DNA of 64,000 bases from Streptomyces lincolnensis (GCF_021173675.1 NZ_JAIHON010000007.1:1-64000); one strand, 5' to 3'; numbered from the stretch's first letter, positions 40,906-49,543 are shown. A program made the numbers and translations. The notes: generated by a model from the letters alone, not told the origin.

Positions 40906-40948
40906 GCGGTCGTACGAAGCGCCGTGGGGGGACGCTTCGTACGACCGC
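40906..40948. terminator. Bidirectional terminator with a 16-bp perfect stem
   Basis: 40906-40921 pairs perfectly with 40933-40948 around an 11-nt loop, between the stop codons of the converging PaaX-type and pectate lyase genes. Confidence 0.88.
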
Positions 40949-40971
40949 CTTCACCTACCGCGGGGGACGGC

Positions 40972-41754
40972 TCACCTGTAGGTGATGTCCGAGGTGGCGT
41001 ACTTGCAGTTGGTGCTGTCCGGGCCGGTGCCGACCGCGGTGTTGTTGTTGTACTTCTGGCAGGGGATGACCTTGCGGCCGGAGTCGTTGAGGATCGTGAT
41101 GCCCCTCAACGTCGCCACGTCGTTGCGGTTGACGTTGATGCCGACCAGACGCGCGGTCGAGCCCGTGCCGGTGACCTCGATGTTGCTGAGGTTGACCTGC
41201 CGCGTGTACTGCGTGGAGCAGTCGCCGCAGGACCGGTAGAGCGTCTTGAACTCGCTGACGGCGAAGTTGGAGATGTTCACCGTGCCGGGCCCGTTGTGCT
41301 GGAACACCTTGTCGGCGGCCTTCTTGGCGCCGCCGCCGATCACGTTGTACGTGGAGCCGCCCCGGAAGGTGGCGGCGTCCTCGCCGACGTCCTCCCACCA
41401 CACGTTCTGGAGCGTGCAGCTGCCCTCGCAGTGGATGCCGTCCGCCCCGGGCGCGCCGATGATGACGTTCTTCAGCGTCGCGCCGGCCGCGAGCTTGAAG
41501 ATCGGGTCCTGGCCCTCCTCCTGGCCGTCACCGGCCAGGGCGCCGGTGCCGTAGAACTTCTTCATCGCGTAGTCCTTGGTGCCGGACACGGAGATGGTGG
41601 CGGAGGTCCCCTGGCTGCCGTTGGCCGTCGGCCATGTGGCGGCAGCGGCCGGCGGTGCTCCGATTGTCGTGATCATGACAGTGGAAAGGCCGAGAACGGC
41701 CAGCGAACTGGTCAGTGCGCGCCTGCGGAGGCGCGGACGTGCCGAAGAAGTCAT
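40972..41754 (-). CDS. Secreted pectate lyase, PL3 family
   Basis: A 260-residue extracellular polysaccharide lyase that cleaves polygalacturonate by beta-elimination, calcium dependent. The signal peptide has a basic start (R-P-R-L-R-R-R-A), hydrophobic core and an A-A-A-A cleavage site near residue 39. The mature enzyme is a short right-handed parallel beta-helix: L-K-N-V-I-I-G-A-P-G-A-D-G-I-H-C-E-G, then TLQNVWWEDVGEDAATFRGG, then K-V-F-Q-H-N-G-P-G and S-E-F-K-T-L-Y-R-S-C-G-D-C, all typical of PL3. Length matches single-domain family members. Products (unsaturated galacturonides) could feed sugar-acid catabolism. Confidence 0.93.
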   Translation of the reverse strand: MTSSARPRLRRRALTSSLAVLGLSTVMITTIGAPPAAAATWPTANGSQGTSATISVSGTKDYAMKKFYGTGALAGDGQEEGQDPIFKLAAGATLKNVIIGAPGADGIHCEGSCTLQNVWWEDVGEDAATFRGGSTYNVIGGGAKKAADKVFQHNGPGTVNISNFAVSEFKTLYRSCGDCSTQYTRQVNLSNIEVTGTGSTARLVGINVNRNDVATLRGITILNDSGRKVIPCQKYNNNTAVGTGPDSTNCKYATSDITYR

Positions 41755-42345
41755 GTCCCGATTCCTTCTTCCTGGTTGGGGGGTGGTCAGGGCTGTCCGG
41801 CTCCCGCGCCGCTCGTCACCGGGGCGTGTCCGTCCCCGGTGAGACCGGGCGTACGTGTGGGGGGAGAACGCGCATGCGGATGCGTCCCTTCAGGTGCCTG
41901 TTGGTCATGTAGCTGAACGTTGTGCGTATTTCTGAACGCCACGTGCAAGCAACATGACCATGGAGCCCCGGAGCGGTGCGGGTCGGTCACACTGCTGAAC
42001 GGAACGTAGGGGGCAAGCGCTTTCTAGTCAACGCTTCGCGCAGAACATATTCGGCCGACCCGGGTCGATCCTGGTGGGCGCGGCGAGCGAATTCTTTCGA
42101 CGCGTGGGAGCGCTTCCATGGCAGGCATGTCCATGCCACGATGCTCGCCGGACGCCTCCCTTCCGAGAGGTGCGACCCGATGAGGGCTCCCCCCACGCGT
42201 ACGTTCACCGGCGCGCCGGTGTTCACGCTGCCGCTCGCGAGCCCGACGGACCGGGCGCCGGGGCCGGTGGCCCGGACCGACTCCACCCGCTGACCGCTCC
42301 ACCCCGCACCACGTCCCCCGAGCCGCGACCAGAAAGGGACCGGAC
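41755..42345. other. 591-bp regulatory region between pectate lyase and CBM2 esterase
   Basis: No protein gene of normal size is present. It holds a long-spaced 9-bp inverted repeat TGGTCATGT (41902-41910) / ACATGACCA (41952-41960), enclosing a directly repeated CTGAACG. It also holds an AAGCGCTT palindrome (42015-42022) and a CebR-like box (42105-42118). A possible 37-codon reading frame (42180-42293) lies in the esterase leader. It must contain the promoters of both divergent secreted-enzyme genes. Confidence 0.7.
42105..42118. promoter_or_regulatory. CebR box
   Basis: TGGGAGCGCTTCCA matches 13 of 14 positions of the palindromic CebR operator TGGGAGCGCTCCCA, the cello-oligosaccharide-responsive LacI-family site that controls cellulase genes in Streptomyces. 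It lies 228 bp before the GTG of the CBM2 esterase gene, whose product has a cellulose-binding module, and so makes functional sense. Confidence 0.8.
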
Positions 42346-43665
42346 GTGACCACCACCCCCCGCACCACCAGGAGACCACTCCTGTGTACGGCGCTCGTGG
42401 CGCTCCTCGGAGCGCTGGTGCCGCTGCTCGCCGCCACCGTCCTGACCGCGCCCACGGCCGTGGCCCGCCCCCGCGCGGCCGACGCGGCCCCCACCGCGGC
42501 ACTCACCGAGGTGACCAACTTCGGCACCAACCCCAGCAATCTCCAGATGTACCTGTACGTGCCGGACAACGTCACCGCCAAACCGGCGGTCGTGGTGGCC
42601 GTGCACTACTGCACGGGCTCCGGGCCGGCCATGTACAACGGCACCGAGTGGGCCCAACTGGCCGACCGTTACGGGTTCGTGGTCGTGTATCCCTCGGTCA
42701 CCCGGGCCAGCAAGTGCTTCGACGTCGCCTCGCCGCAGGCGCTGACGCGGGGCGGCGGCAGCGATCCCGTCGGCATCAAGTCGATGATCGACTGGACCGT
42801 CCGCACCTACTCCGCCGACACGAGCAGGATCTTCGCCACCGGCATCTCCTCCGGCGCGATGATGACCAACGTCCTGCTCGGCGTCTACCCCGACGTGTTC
42901 GCGGCGGGAGCCGCCTTCTCCGGTGTGCCGTTCGGCTGCTTCGCCACCACCAACGGCTCCGAGTGGAACAGCGAGTGCGCGAACGGCGCCATCAGCCGCA
43001 CCCCGCAGGAGTGGGGCGACCTGGTCCGCGCCGCCTACCCCGGCTACACCGGTCCCCGGCCGCGTATGCAGACCTGGCACGGCACCCAGGACGACGTGCT
43101 GCGCTACCCCAACTTCGGGGAGCAGATCAAGCAGTGGACCAACGTCCTCGGCGTCAGCCAGACCCCGGCCGCCTCCGACACGCCCGTCTCCGGCTGGAAC
43201 CGCACCCGCTACGGCGGCATCGGTGACCGGGCCCCGGTCGAGGCGATCAGCCTCCAGGGCGTCGGCCACAACCTCTACGTCAACGGCATGGCCTCCCGGG
43301 CCCTGACCTTCTTCGGCCTGGACTCCTCGGGTCCCGCGCCCCAACCCCAGCCCGGCGCCTGCAAGGTGACGGCCACCACCAGCGCCTGGAGCACGGGCCT
43401 CACCGGTTCGGTGACCCTCACCAACACCGGGACCACCACCCTCAACGGCTGGCAGCTCGCCTTCACCCTGCCCACCGGGCAGACCATCACCAACGGCTGG
43501 GGCGCCACCTACGCCCCGGCCTCCGGGACCGTGACGGCGACCAACGCCGCCTACAACGCGACCCTCGCCCCCAACGCGAGCGTGACCATCGGCTACCAGG
43601 CGAACCACGGCGGTAACAGCGGGGCCGCGACCGCCTTCAAGCTGAACGGGACGGTCTGCACCTGA
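42346..43665 (+). CDS. Secreted PHB-depolymerase-type esterase with CBM2
   Basis: A 439-residue extracellular esterase, start GTG 42346 with AAAGGGA upstream. The signal peptide ends near A-V-A-R-P-R-A-A-D-A. The catalytic domain (about 50-325) belongs to the esterase PHB depolymerase family (acetylxylan and feruloyl esterases): nucleophile S168 in G-I-S-S-G-A-M-M-T, aspartate region G-T-Q-D-D-V-L-R-Y-P, histidine in Q-G-V-G-H-N-L-Y. A short proline/glutamine linker leads to a CBM2 cellulose-binding module (about 346-439) bounded by two cysteines, with N-G-W-Q-L-A-F and N-G-W-G-A. It probably removes acetyl or feruloyl groups from cellulose-associated xylan. CebR control is predicted. Confidence 0.92.
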   Translation: MTTTPRTTRRPLLCTALVALLGALVPLLAATVLTAPTAVARPRAADAAPTAALTEVTNFGTNPSNLQMYLYVPDNVTAKPAVVVAVHYCTGSGPAMYNGTEWAQLADRYGFVVVYPSVTRASKCFDVASPQALTRGGGSDPVGIKSMIDWTVRTYSADTSRIFATGISSGAMMTNVLLGVYPDVFAAGAAFSGVPFGCFATTNGSEWNSECANGAISRTPQEWGDLVRAAYPGYTGPRPRMQTWHGTQDDVLRYPNFGEQIKQWTNVLGVSQTPAASDTPVSGWNRTRYGGIGDRAPVEAISLQGVGHNLYVNGMASRALTFFGLDSSGPAPQPQPGACKVTATTSAWSTGLTGSVTLTNTGTTTLNGWQLAFTLPTGQTITNGWGATYAPASGTVTATNAAYNATLAPNASVTIGYQANHGGNSGAATAFKLNGTVCT

Positions 43666-43674
43666 CGCGCGACC

Positions 43675-43726
43675 CGCCTCGTGCCTGTGGCCGCGGATGA
43701 CCGTCCGGGGCCACAGGCACGAGGCG
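43675..43726. terminator. Bidirectional terminator with an 18-bp perfect stem
   Basis: 43675-43692 pairs perfectly with 43709-43726 around a 16-nt loop. It separates the converging esterase and old-yellow-enzyme genes and should stop transcription from both sides. Confidence 0.88.
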
Positions 43727-43731
43727 GATGG

Positions 43732-44811
43732 TCACACCGACCGGTGGTACTGGTCCGGCACACGCACGTCCCCGCCCAGTTCCCGTGCCGCGTGGCGGGC
43801 CCAGGAGGGGTTGCGCAGGAGTTCGCGGCCGAGGAGTACGGCGTCGGCCTCGTCGTTGGCGATGATCTTCTCGGCCTGTTCGACCTCGGTGATCATGCCG
43901 ACCGCGGCGACCGGGAGGGAGGTCTCGGCCTTGACGCGGGCGGCGAAGGGGACCTGGTAGCCGGGGCCGGTGGGGATGCGGACGCCCGAGGCGTTGCCGC
44001 CGGTGGACACGTCGAGGAGGTCGACGCCGTGGGACTTGAGGTCGGCGGCGAGGCGGACGGTGTCGTCCGGCGTCCAGCCGCCCTCGTCCAGCCAGTCCGT
44101 CGCCGAGATGCGGAAGAGCAGCGGCTTGTCCTCGGGCCACACCGCGCGCACGGCGTCGACGACCTCAAGAGCGAAGCGGGTGCGGTTCTCGTAGGAGCCG
44201 CCGTAGGCGTCGGTGCGGTGGTTGGAGTGGGGCGAGAGGAAGTTGCCGATCAGGTAGCCGTGGGCGCCGTGGATCTCGGCGACCTCGAAGCCGGCGGCGA
44301 GGGCGCGGCGGGCCGCGTCCGCGAACTGGCCGACGATCTCCTGGATCTGATCAACCGTCAGCTCCGTCGGTACCGGGTGCCTCTCGTCGAACGCGATCGG
44401 GCTGGGCCCCAGCGGCTGCCATCCGAGCGCGTCCGGCCCGAGTGGCGCGCCGCCCTTCCAGGGCTGGTCGGTGGATCCCTTGCGCCCGGCATGGGCGAGC
44501 TGGATGCCCGGCACGGTGCCCTGGGAGACCAGGAAGCGCGTGATCCGGCGGAACGCCTCGACCTGGGTGTCGTTCCAGATGCCCAGGTCGTAGGGGGAGA
44601 TGCGGCCCTCCGGGCTGACGCCGGTGGCCTCGACGATGATCAGGCCCGTACCGCCGGCCGCGCGGGCCCCGTAGTGGGCGAAGTGCCAGTCGTTGGGGGC
44701 GCCGATGTCCCGGCCCTCGGGTGCCGCGGAGTACTGGCACATCGGCGGCATCCACACCCGGTTGGGGAACGTCACGTCGCGCAGGGTGTAGGGCTCGAAG
44801 AGTGCGCTCAC
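43732..44811 (-). CDS. Old yellow enzyme family NADH:flavin oxidoreductase (YqjM-like)
   Basis: A 359-residue FMN ene-reductase that reduces activated C=C bonds with NADPH. I start at GTG 44811, which has GGAG at 7 nt; the ATG at 44823 has none. YqjM-class (thermophilic-like) marks are N-R-V-W-M-P-P-M-C-Q-Y-S with the regulatory cysteine, H-A-G-R-K-G, the H-G-A-H-G-Y-L active-site pair, and the C-terminal V-L-L-G-R-E-L-L-R-N-P. It is divergent from an ArsR-type regulator with a TCGTAGT-N14-ACTACGA repeat between them, so it is probably repressed by that protein and induced by electrophiles or xenobiotics. Confidence 0.93.
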   Translation of the reverse strand: MSALFEPYTLRDVTFPNRVWMPPMCQYSAAPEGRDIGAPNDWHFAHYGARAAGGTGLIIVEATGVSPEGRISPYDLGIWNDTQVEAFRRITRFLVSQGTVPGIQLAHAGRKGSTDQPWKGGAPLGPDALGWQPLGPSPIAFDERHPVPTELTVDQIQEIVGQFADAARRALAAGFEVAEIHGAHGYLIGNFLSPHSNHRTDAYGGSYENRTRFALEVVDAVRAVWPEDKPLLFRISATDWLDEGGWTPDDTVRLAADLKSHGVDLLDVSTGGNASGVRIPTGPGYQVPFAARVKAETSLPVAAVGMITEVEQAEKIIANDEADAVLLGRELLRNPSWARHAARELGGDVRVPDQYHRSV

Positions 44812-44860
44812 GGCGGGCTCCATTCGTCACGGGACCGGTTGTCGGCTCGTACGATAGGCA

Positions 44861-44888
44861 TCGTAGTACGTAGAGTGTCAAACTACGA
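44861..44888. promoter_or_regulatory. Operator in the old yellow enzyme/ArsR divergent promoter
   Basis: TCGTAGT (44861-44867) and ACTACGA (44882-44888) form a 7-bp inverted repeat with 14 bp between arms. TAGAGT (44871-44876) inside it is a good -10 for the ArsR gene, and TTGACA on the minus strand (44882-44877) is a good -35 for the oxidoreductase gene. Confidence 0.55.
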
Positions 44889-44930
44889 GGGGTCTCGTAC
44901 AATGGATGTCCCCGAACGAGTGGAGCCGCC

Positions 44931-45284
44931 GTGACCTCCCCCGCCGTCAGCACCCGCGATCTTCCGCACCCGGCGCGCGACGAGATCCGCCTGGAGGGTG
45001 TCCTGCACGCGCTCTCGGATCCGATGCGGCTCCGGATCGTGCGGGAGCTCGCCGCCGTGAGCGGCGAGCTCACCTGCTCGCACTTCGATCTGCCGGTCAC
45101 CAAGTCCACGACCACGCACCACTTCCGGGTGCTGCGCGAGGCCGGCGTGGTCCAGCAGATCTACCGGGGCACGGCCAAGATGAACGGCCTGCGCCGGGAC
45201 GACCTAGACGGTCTCTTCCCGGGGCTTCTCGACGCCCTCCTCGACGCCGCCGCCCGGCAGGCCGTCCGTCTCGGAAGCGCCTGA
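44931..45284 (+). CDS. ArsR family helix-turn-helix regulator
   Basis: A 117-residue winged-helix regulator starting at GTG 44931 with GGAG at 5-6 nt. The DNA-binding region is VLHALSDPMRLRIVRELA, then L-P-V-T-K-S-T-T-T-H-H-F-R-V-L-R-E-A-G-V-V. There is no metal-binding E-L-C-V-C motif, so it likely senses an organic or redox signal. It is divergent from the old yellow enzyme gene, its probable target. Its last 81 bp overlap the end of the convergent permease gene on the other strand. Confidence 0.9.
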   Translation: MTSPAVSTRDLPHPARDEIRLEGVLHALSDPMRLRIVRELAAVSGELTCSHFDLPVTKSTTTHHFRVLREAGVVQQIYRGTAKMNGLRRDDLDGLFPGLLDALLDAAARQAVRLGSA

Positions 45285-46610
45285 AGTCCCTGACGCGGGC
45301 GAAGTCCCCTTCGCGGGCAGGTGGTTGAAGAGCAGGTTGAGCACGATCGCCGTCACGCAGCCCGCGCTGATACCGCTGTTCATCACCGTCTGGAACCAGT
45401 CGGGGAACTTCTCGTAGATCGTCGGCACGCCGACCGGCAGCACGCCCATCGCGACCGACACGGCCACCACGGTCAGGTTGTTGTTGCCCTTGAAGTCGAC
45501 CTGGGTGAGGGTCCGCAGCCCGCTGGCCGCCACCGTCCCGAACATCACCAGGCCCGCACCGCCCAGCACCGGCGCGGGTATCGCCGCGACCACCGCGCCC
45601 AGCTTGGGCAGCAGGCCCAGCAGGACGAGGATGCCGCCGGCGGTGGCGACGACCCAGCGGCTTCGGACCCGGGTCATGCCGACGAGGCCGACGTTCTGGG
45701 CGTACGCCGTGTACGGGAAGGTGTTGAAGACGCCGCCCAGCACGGTCGACAGGCCGTCGGCGCGCAGCCCGTCGGAGAGGGAGCGCGCATCGATCCTGCG
45801 GTCCGTCATCTCGCCGACCGCGATGAAGTCACCGGTCGTCTCCGTCATCGTCACCAGCGCCACGACCAGCATCGAGATGATCGCCGAGGCCTCGAAGGTC
45901 GGCGCCCCGAAGTGGAACGGCGTGCTGATCCCGACCCAGTCGGCGTCCCCGACCCCGCCGAAGTCCGTGAACCCGAAGGGCACGGCGACCGCCAGGCCCA
46001 CCACGATGCCGATCAGCACCGCGATCCGGCTCAGGAAGACCGGCGCGAAGCGCTGCACGCACAGGACCACCAGCAGGACGAACGCGGCCAGCGCGATGTT
46101 CTTCGGCTCGCCGAAGTCCGCCGAACCGGCGCCGCCCGCCGCCCAGTTGCCCGCGACCGGCAGCAGCGAGATGCCGATGATCAGGATCACCGTGCCCGTC
46201 ACCAGCGGCGGGAAGAAGCGCAGCAGCCGCCCGAAGACCGGGGCGAGCAGTACGATCGCGAGCCCCGCGACGATCACCGAGCCGTAGATCGCCGGCAGCC
46301 CGCCGCCCGTCGTACCGATGAGCACCATCGGGGACACGGCCGCGAACGTGCAGCCCTGCATGATCGGCAGCCGGACCCCGAAGCGCCAGAAGCCGATGCA
46401 CTGGATGAGCGTGGCGATACCGCACACCAAGAGGTCCGCGGTGATCAGATACGCCAGATCCGCGGGCGACAGCTTCATCGCGCCGCCGACGATCAGGGGG
46501 ACGGCCACGGCACCGGCGTACATCGCGAGGACGTGCTGGAGGCCGAAGGCGGCGAGGTGACGTACGGGGGGTACTTCGTCGACGGGGTGCACAGGGGCGG
46601 TTCGAGCCAT
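45204..46610 (-). CDS. Nucleobase:cation symporter-2 family permease (uracil/xanthine)
   Basis: A 468-residue NCS2 permease with about 14 hydrophobic segments. Signatures are FGLQHVLAMYAGAVAVPLIV, the Q-G-C-T-F-A-A-V motif, E-T-T-G-D-F-I-A-V-G-E-M with the two substrate-binding carboxylates, and N-T-F-P-Y-T-A-Y-A-Q-N-V-G in TM10. It imports uracil, xanthine or uric acid with protons. The start is ATG 46610; TACGGT lies seven bases upstream and the nearest AGGAG is 16 bases away, so the mRNA may be leaderless. The soluble C-terminal tail overlaps the ArsR gene antisense by 81 bp. Confidence 0.92.
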   Translation of the reverse strand: MARTAPVHPVDEVPPVRHLAAFGLQHVLAMYAGAVAVPLIVGGAMKLSPADLAYLITADLLVCGIATLIQCIGFWRFGVRLPIMQGCTFAAVSPMVLIGTTGGGLPAIYGSVIVAGLAIVLLAPVFGRLLRFFPPLVTGTVILIIGISLLPVAGNWAAGGAGSADFGEPKNIALAAFVLLVVLCVQRFAPVFLSRIAVLIGIVVGLAVAVPFGFTDFGGVGDADWVGISTPFHFGAPTFEASAIISMLVVALVTMTETTGDFIAVGEMTDRRIDARSLSDGLRADGLSTVLGGVFNTFPYTAYAQNVGLVGMTRVRSRWVVATAGGILVLLGLLPKLGAVVAAIPAPVLGGAGLVMFGTVAASGLRTLTQVDFKGNNNLTVVAVSVAMGVLPVGVPTIYEKFPDWFQTVMNSGISAGCVTAIVLNLLFNHLPAKGTSPASGTSGASETDGLPGGGVEEGVEKPREETV

Positions 46611-46826
46611 GTCCGAGACCGTAAGCTCCTTGAACAGTTTGTTGATTGCGGGGGTGTTGCCGGTTCGTTTCCCGGTGCCGCCCAGGGCGTCGAGCGGTGG
46701 GCGACGATCCGGGTCGAGGATCACCGGCAGGTCAACGGCGGACCTACTGGTTCTGGGAGAACCCCACGAACCGCCGGCGCCTTCAGGTCGGTATCCCCAC
46801 CAGCGGTCAGCAACGAGTGCCCCGCC

Positions 46827-48173
46827 TCAGGGGGCGCTGCCGTACGCCGCGTTCATCAGTGACCGCCAGTCCGGGAGTTTCACCACGCCCCGGCCCAGCG
46901 CCGCTCCCAGTTCCGCCTCGGCTCGTTCGATGGCCTGCCAGCCGGCCCACTCGACCGGGCGGACGCCCTCCGCGCGCAGGGCCGCCAGGGGGTCGTCGGG
47001 GAGGTGCCGGTGTGCGAGCGCGGCGGCGTCCTCCAGGACCGAGGTCACCGTCTCCTTGGCACAGGGACGGTTGGTGCCGATGACGCCCGTGGGGCCGCGT
47101 TTGATCCAGCCGGCCACGTACTCGCCCGGGGTCACCGTGCCCTCGCGCAGGACCCGGCCGCCCCGATGGGGGACGGTGCCGGTGGCCGAGTCGAAGGGCA
47201 GGCCCTCCAGCGGCACACCGCGGTAGCCCACCGAGCGGAGCACCAACTGGGCCTCGATCTCCTCGAACACGCCTGTTCCGGTGACACCGCCCCGCCCGTC
47301 CGGTGCGGTCCGCTCGAAGCGCACCGCGGCCACCCGTCCCGCGTCGGCGAGCAGCTCGACGGGGCGCAGGAAGAACCGCAGGTGGATGTGGTGGGGCGCG
47401 GTGTCGTCCGGCGGGGTCCCGGCCCAGCCGCGCAGCGCCTCGACGTTGCGGCGCTGCCGGGCGGGCAGCCCGGACGGGTCGGGGTAGGCGGGGTCCAGGG
47501 ACAACTCGGCGGGGTCGACGGTGATGTCGGTGCCGGGCAGACCGCCCAGTTCGCGCAGCTCCTTGGTGGTGAAGCGGGCCTGCGAGGGGCCGCGCCGCCC
47601 CACCATGTGGACGTCGGTGACCTGGCTCGCGGCCAGCGTGGCCAGGGCCGCCTGGGGCATGTCGGTGGGGCTCAGCTCGGCCAGGCCCCGGGCCAGCATC
47701 CGGGTGACGTCGACGGCGACGTTACCCACGCCGATGACGACCGCCGACCGGGCGCCGACCACGAACCCGTCGGTGGCGGCGTCGGGATGCGCGCTGTACC
47801 AGGAGACGAACTCCGTCGCCGACCAGCTGCCCGGCAGATCCTCGCCCGGGATGCCCAGACGCCGGTCGGTGGCGGCGCCCACGCAGTACACCACGGCGTG
47901 GTAGAGCTCCCGCAGCCGTGCCGTCGGCACACCTCCGGGGCCGACCCGCACCCCGCCGAGGAAGCGCACCCGCTCGTGCTCCAGCACGGTCCGCAGGTTG
48001 TTCTGGAGCGACTTGATCTTCTCGTGGTCCGGAGCCACGCCGTACCGGACCAGGCCGTACGGGCACGGCAGCCGGTCCAGTACGTCGACGAGGACCTCGG
48101 GATGCTGCTGGACCAGGCTCTGGGCGGTGTAGCACCCGCTCGGCCCGGAACCGACGACGGCGACACGGAGCAC
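46827..48173 (-). CDS. Ferredoxin/adrenodoxin-type NADP+ reductase (FprA-like)
   Basis: A 448-residue FAD enzyme that passes electrons between NADPH and ferredoxin, often for cytochromes P450. Start GTG 48173 with GAGGAG at 7 nt. The N-terminal FAD-binding fold is V-A-V-V-G-S-G-P-S-G-C-Y-T-A, followed by R-L-P-C-P-Y-G-L-V-R-Y-G-V-A-P-D-H, diagnostic for the adrenodoxin reductase group. The NADP fold has G-V-G-N-V-A-V-D-V-T-R-M-L, and G-Y-V-A-G-W-I-K-R-G-P-T-G-V-I-G-T-N is the C-terminal FAD motif. No P450 or ferredoxin gene is adjacent. Confidence 0.93.
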   Translation of the reverse strand: MLRVAVVGSGPSGCYTAQSLVQQHPEVLVDVLDRLPCPYGLVRYGVAPDHEKIKSLQNNLRTVLEHERVRFLGGVRVGPGGVPTARLRELYHAVVYCVGAATDRRLGIPGEDLPGSWSATEFVSWYSAHPDAATDGFVVGARSAVVIGVGNVAVDVTRMLARGLAELSPTDMPQAALATLAASQVTDVHMVGRRGPSQARFTTKELRELGGLPGTDITVDPAELSLDPAYPDPSGLPARQRRNVEALRGWAGTPPDDTAPHHIHLRFFLRPVELLADAGRVAAVRFERTAPDGRGGVTGTGVFEEIEAQLVLRSVGYRGVPLEGLPFDSATGTVPHRGGRVLREGTVTPGEYVAGWIKRGPTGVIGTNRPCAKETVTSVLEDAAALAHRHLPDDPLAALRAEGVRPVEWAGWQAIERAEAELGAALGRGVVKLPDWRSLMNAAYGSAP

Positions 48174-48328
48174 GGCGGAACTCCTCGCTCGAGGGATCCG
48201 GGGATCCACGGGAGATCGCTGATGATTCCAGGATCGCACCGTCTGTACTCCGCTGTCAGGGTGCTGTGCGCAGGCCGGGCACGCGTGTCCGTTCGTATGG
48301 AAAGTGATCATGCGGTTACGTTGCGTTT

Positions 48329-48844
48329 ATGCTAGAAGCATCCTTTCTCAACCTTTCTGATCGTTGTCCGACGGACGGGACCGTGTCCGTGTGGCCCGCG
48401 TGGGAAGTGCGGGAGGACGCGGGCGCGACCGCGTGGTTCGGTGTCCGCCTCGCGTTCCCCGACGGGGCGCTGGTCGAGGCGCTCGCCGTGGTGGCCGAGG
48501 GGGGTGTCTCGGTCGAGGACGTCCGGGCGCGGCCGGCGCTCTCGCTGGACGATCTGACCGTGCTCGCGGACTGGATCGAGGATCCGCTCTTCGAGGCCTG
48601 CGGCCTCGGCCCCGCCCCCTCCGCGGAGGAGACCACCGGATCCGGCCGCGCCCGGCCCGCCTGGCCGCGCGGGATCGAGGGCCGGTGGCTCGTCGCCCAG
48701 GAGTACCGCGCGGCCCAGGAGGACGGCGTCGACCCCGTGCTCGCGGTGATGTGCGCGACCGGGCACAGCCGCCGCAAGTCACTCAGGATGATCGCCCAGG
48801 CGCGCGACGCGGGATATCTGACACCACGTCACGCACGCCGCTGA
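48329..48844 (+). CDS. DUF6214-like actinobacterial protein
   Basis: A 171-residue soluble acidic protein recognised only as a conserved streptomycete family (DUF6214, from memory). N-terminal beta-rich part: VSVWPAWEVREDAGATAWFG, then VEALAVVAEGGVSVEDVRAR. The C-terminal 50 residues are helical and basic (EEYRAAQ-like helix, then GHSRRKSLRMIAQARDAGYL), similar to the recognition part of a helix-turn-helix that selects repeated seasonal or strain-specific genes, but this is only a resemblance. The start ATG 48329 has no ribosome binding site; TACGTT six bases upstream suggests a leaderless mRNA. Divergent from the ferredoxin reductase gene. Confidence 0.7.
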   Translation: MLEASFLNLSDRCPTDGTVSVWPAWEVREDAGATAWFGVRLAFPDGALVEALAVVAEGGVSVEDVRARPALSLDDLTVLADWIEDPLFEACGLGPAPSAEETTGSGRARPAWPRGIEGRWLVAQEYRAAQEDGVDPVLAVMCATGHSRRKSLRMIAQARDAGYLTPRHARR

Positions 48845-48886
48845 GCAGGCCCGTTGACGCGGGCCGTGACCCACGGCGGGTTCCGC

Positions 48887-49543
48887 CTACCGCATGCCCT
48901 GCATCCGTGTGATCTCGCTCGCCTGCTGCGCGACCACGTCGTCGGCCATCTCCTCGATCCGGATGTTGTTGCCCTGCGACTTCACCCGCGTGGCCATCGT
49001 GATGGCGCCCTCGTGGTGGGTGATCATCAGGGTGAGGAAGAGCTGGTCGAACGCCTCGCCCCGGGCGGCGCGCAGCGTCTTCAGCTGGGCCTCGGTCGCC
49101 ATACCGGGCATGTCCGTGTGTCCGTGGCCGCCATGGCTCTTCTCGTCCTCGCCGTGCTCCGCCAACCAGCCCCGCATGGCGTCGATCTCGGGTCCCTGGG
49201 CCGCGGAGATCCGCTCGGCGAGGGACTTCAGCTTCGCCGACCCGGCCCGGTCCGGGACCAGTTCGGTCATCTCCAGGGCCTGGGCGTGGTGCGTGATCAT
49301 CGTCCGGGCGTAGGTGACGTCCGCCGAGTTGGGGCTGTCGTCGTCGACGCGCTGCGCCTGGGCGTCCTCGGCCGACATGGTCCGGTTCGCCTCGCCGGGC
49401 TTGCCCGGGACGAGCACCGAAGGCCCGGTCGCGGTCGCCGACTTGGCGTCCGATCCGGACTCGCAGGCCCCGAGGGCGAGGACGGCCAGCGTGGTCAGGG
49501 CGACCGCGGAGAGGGGTCTGCGGGTTGCGCGACGGAAGAGCAC
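48887..49543 (-). CDS. DUF305 lipoprotein
   Basis: A 218-residue secreted lipoprotein. Start GTG 49543 with AGGAGG at 5 nt. The signal has R-R-A-T-R-R and a lipobox L-G-A-C. The DUF305 domain is a ferritin-like four-helix bundle with two histidine-rich motifs, M-I-T-H-H-A-Q-A-L-E-M and L-M-I-T-H-H-E-G-A-I-T-M-A, plus a loop S-H-G-G-H-G-H-T-D-M-P-G-M rich in His and Met. These suggest copper or other metal binding outside the membrane. It is divergent from the LVIVD-repeat gene, an association seen often in Streptomyces as I recall. Confidence 0.88.
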   Translation of the reverse strand: MLFRRATRRPLSAVALTTLAVLALGACESGSDAKSATATGPSVLVPGKPGEANRTMSAEDAQAQRVDDDSPNSADVTYARTMITHHAQALEMTELVPDRAGSAKLKSLAERISAAQGPEIDAMRGWLAEHGEDEKSHGGHGHTDMPGMATEAQLKTLRAARGEAFDQLFLTLMITHHEGAITMATRVKSQGNNIRIEEMADDVVAQQASEITRMQGMR

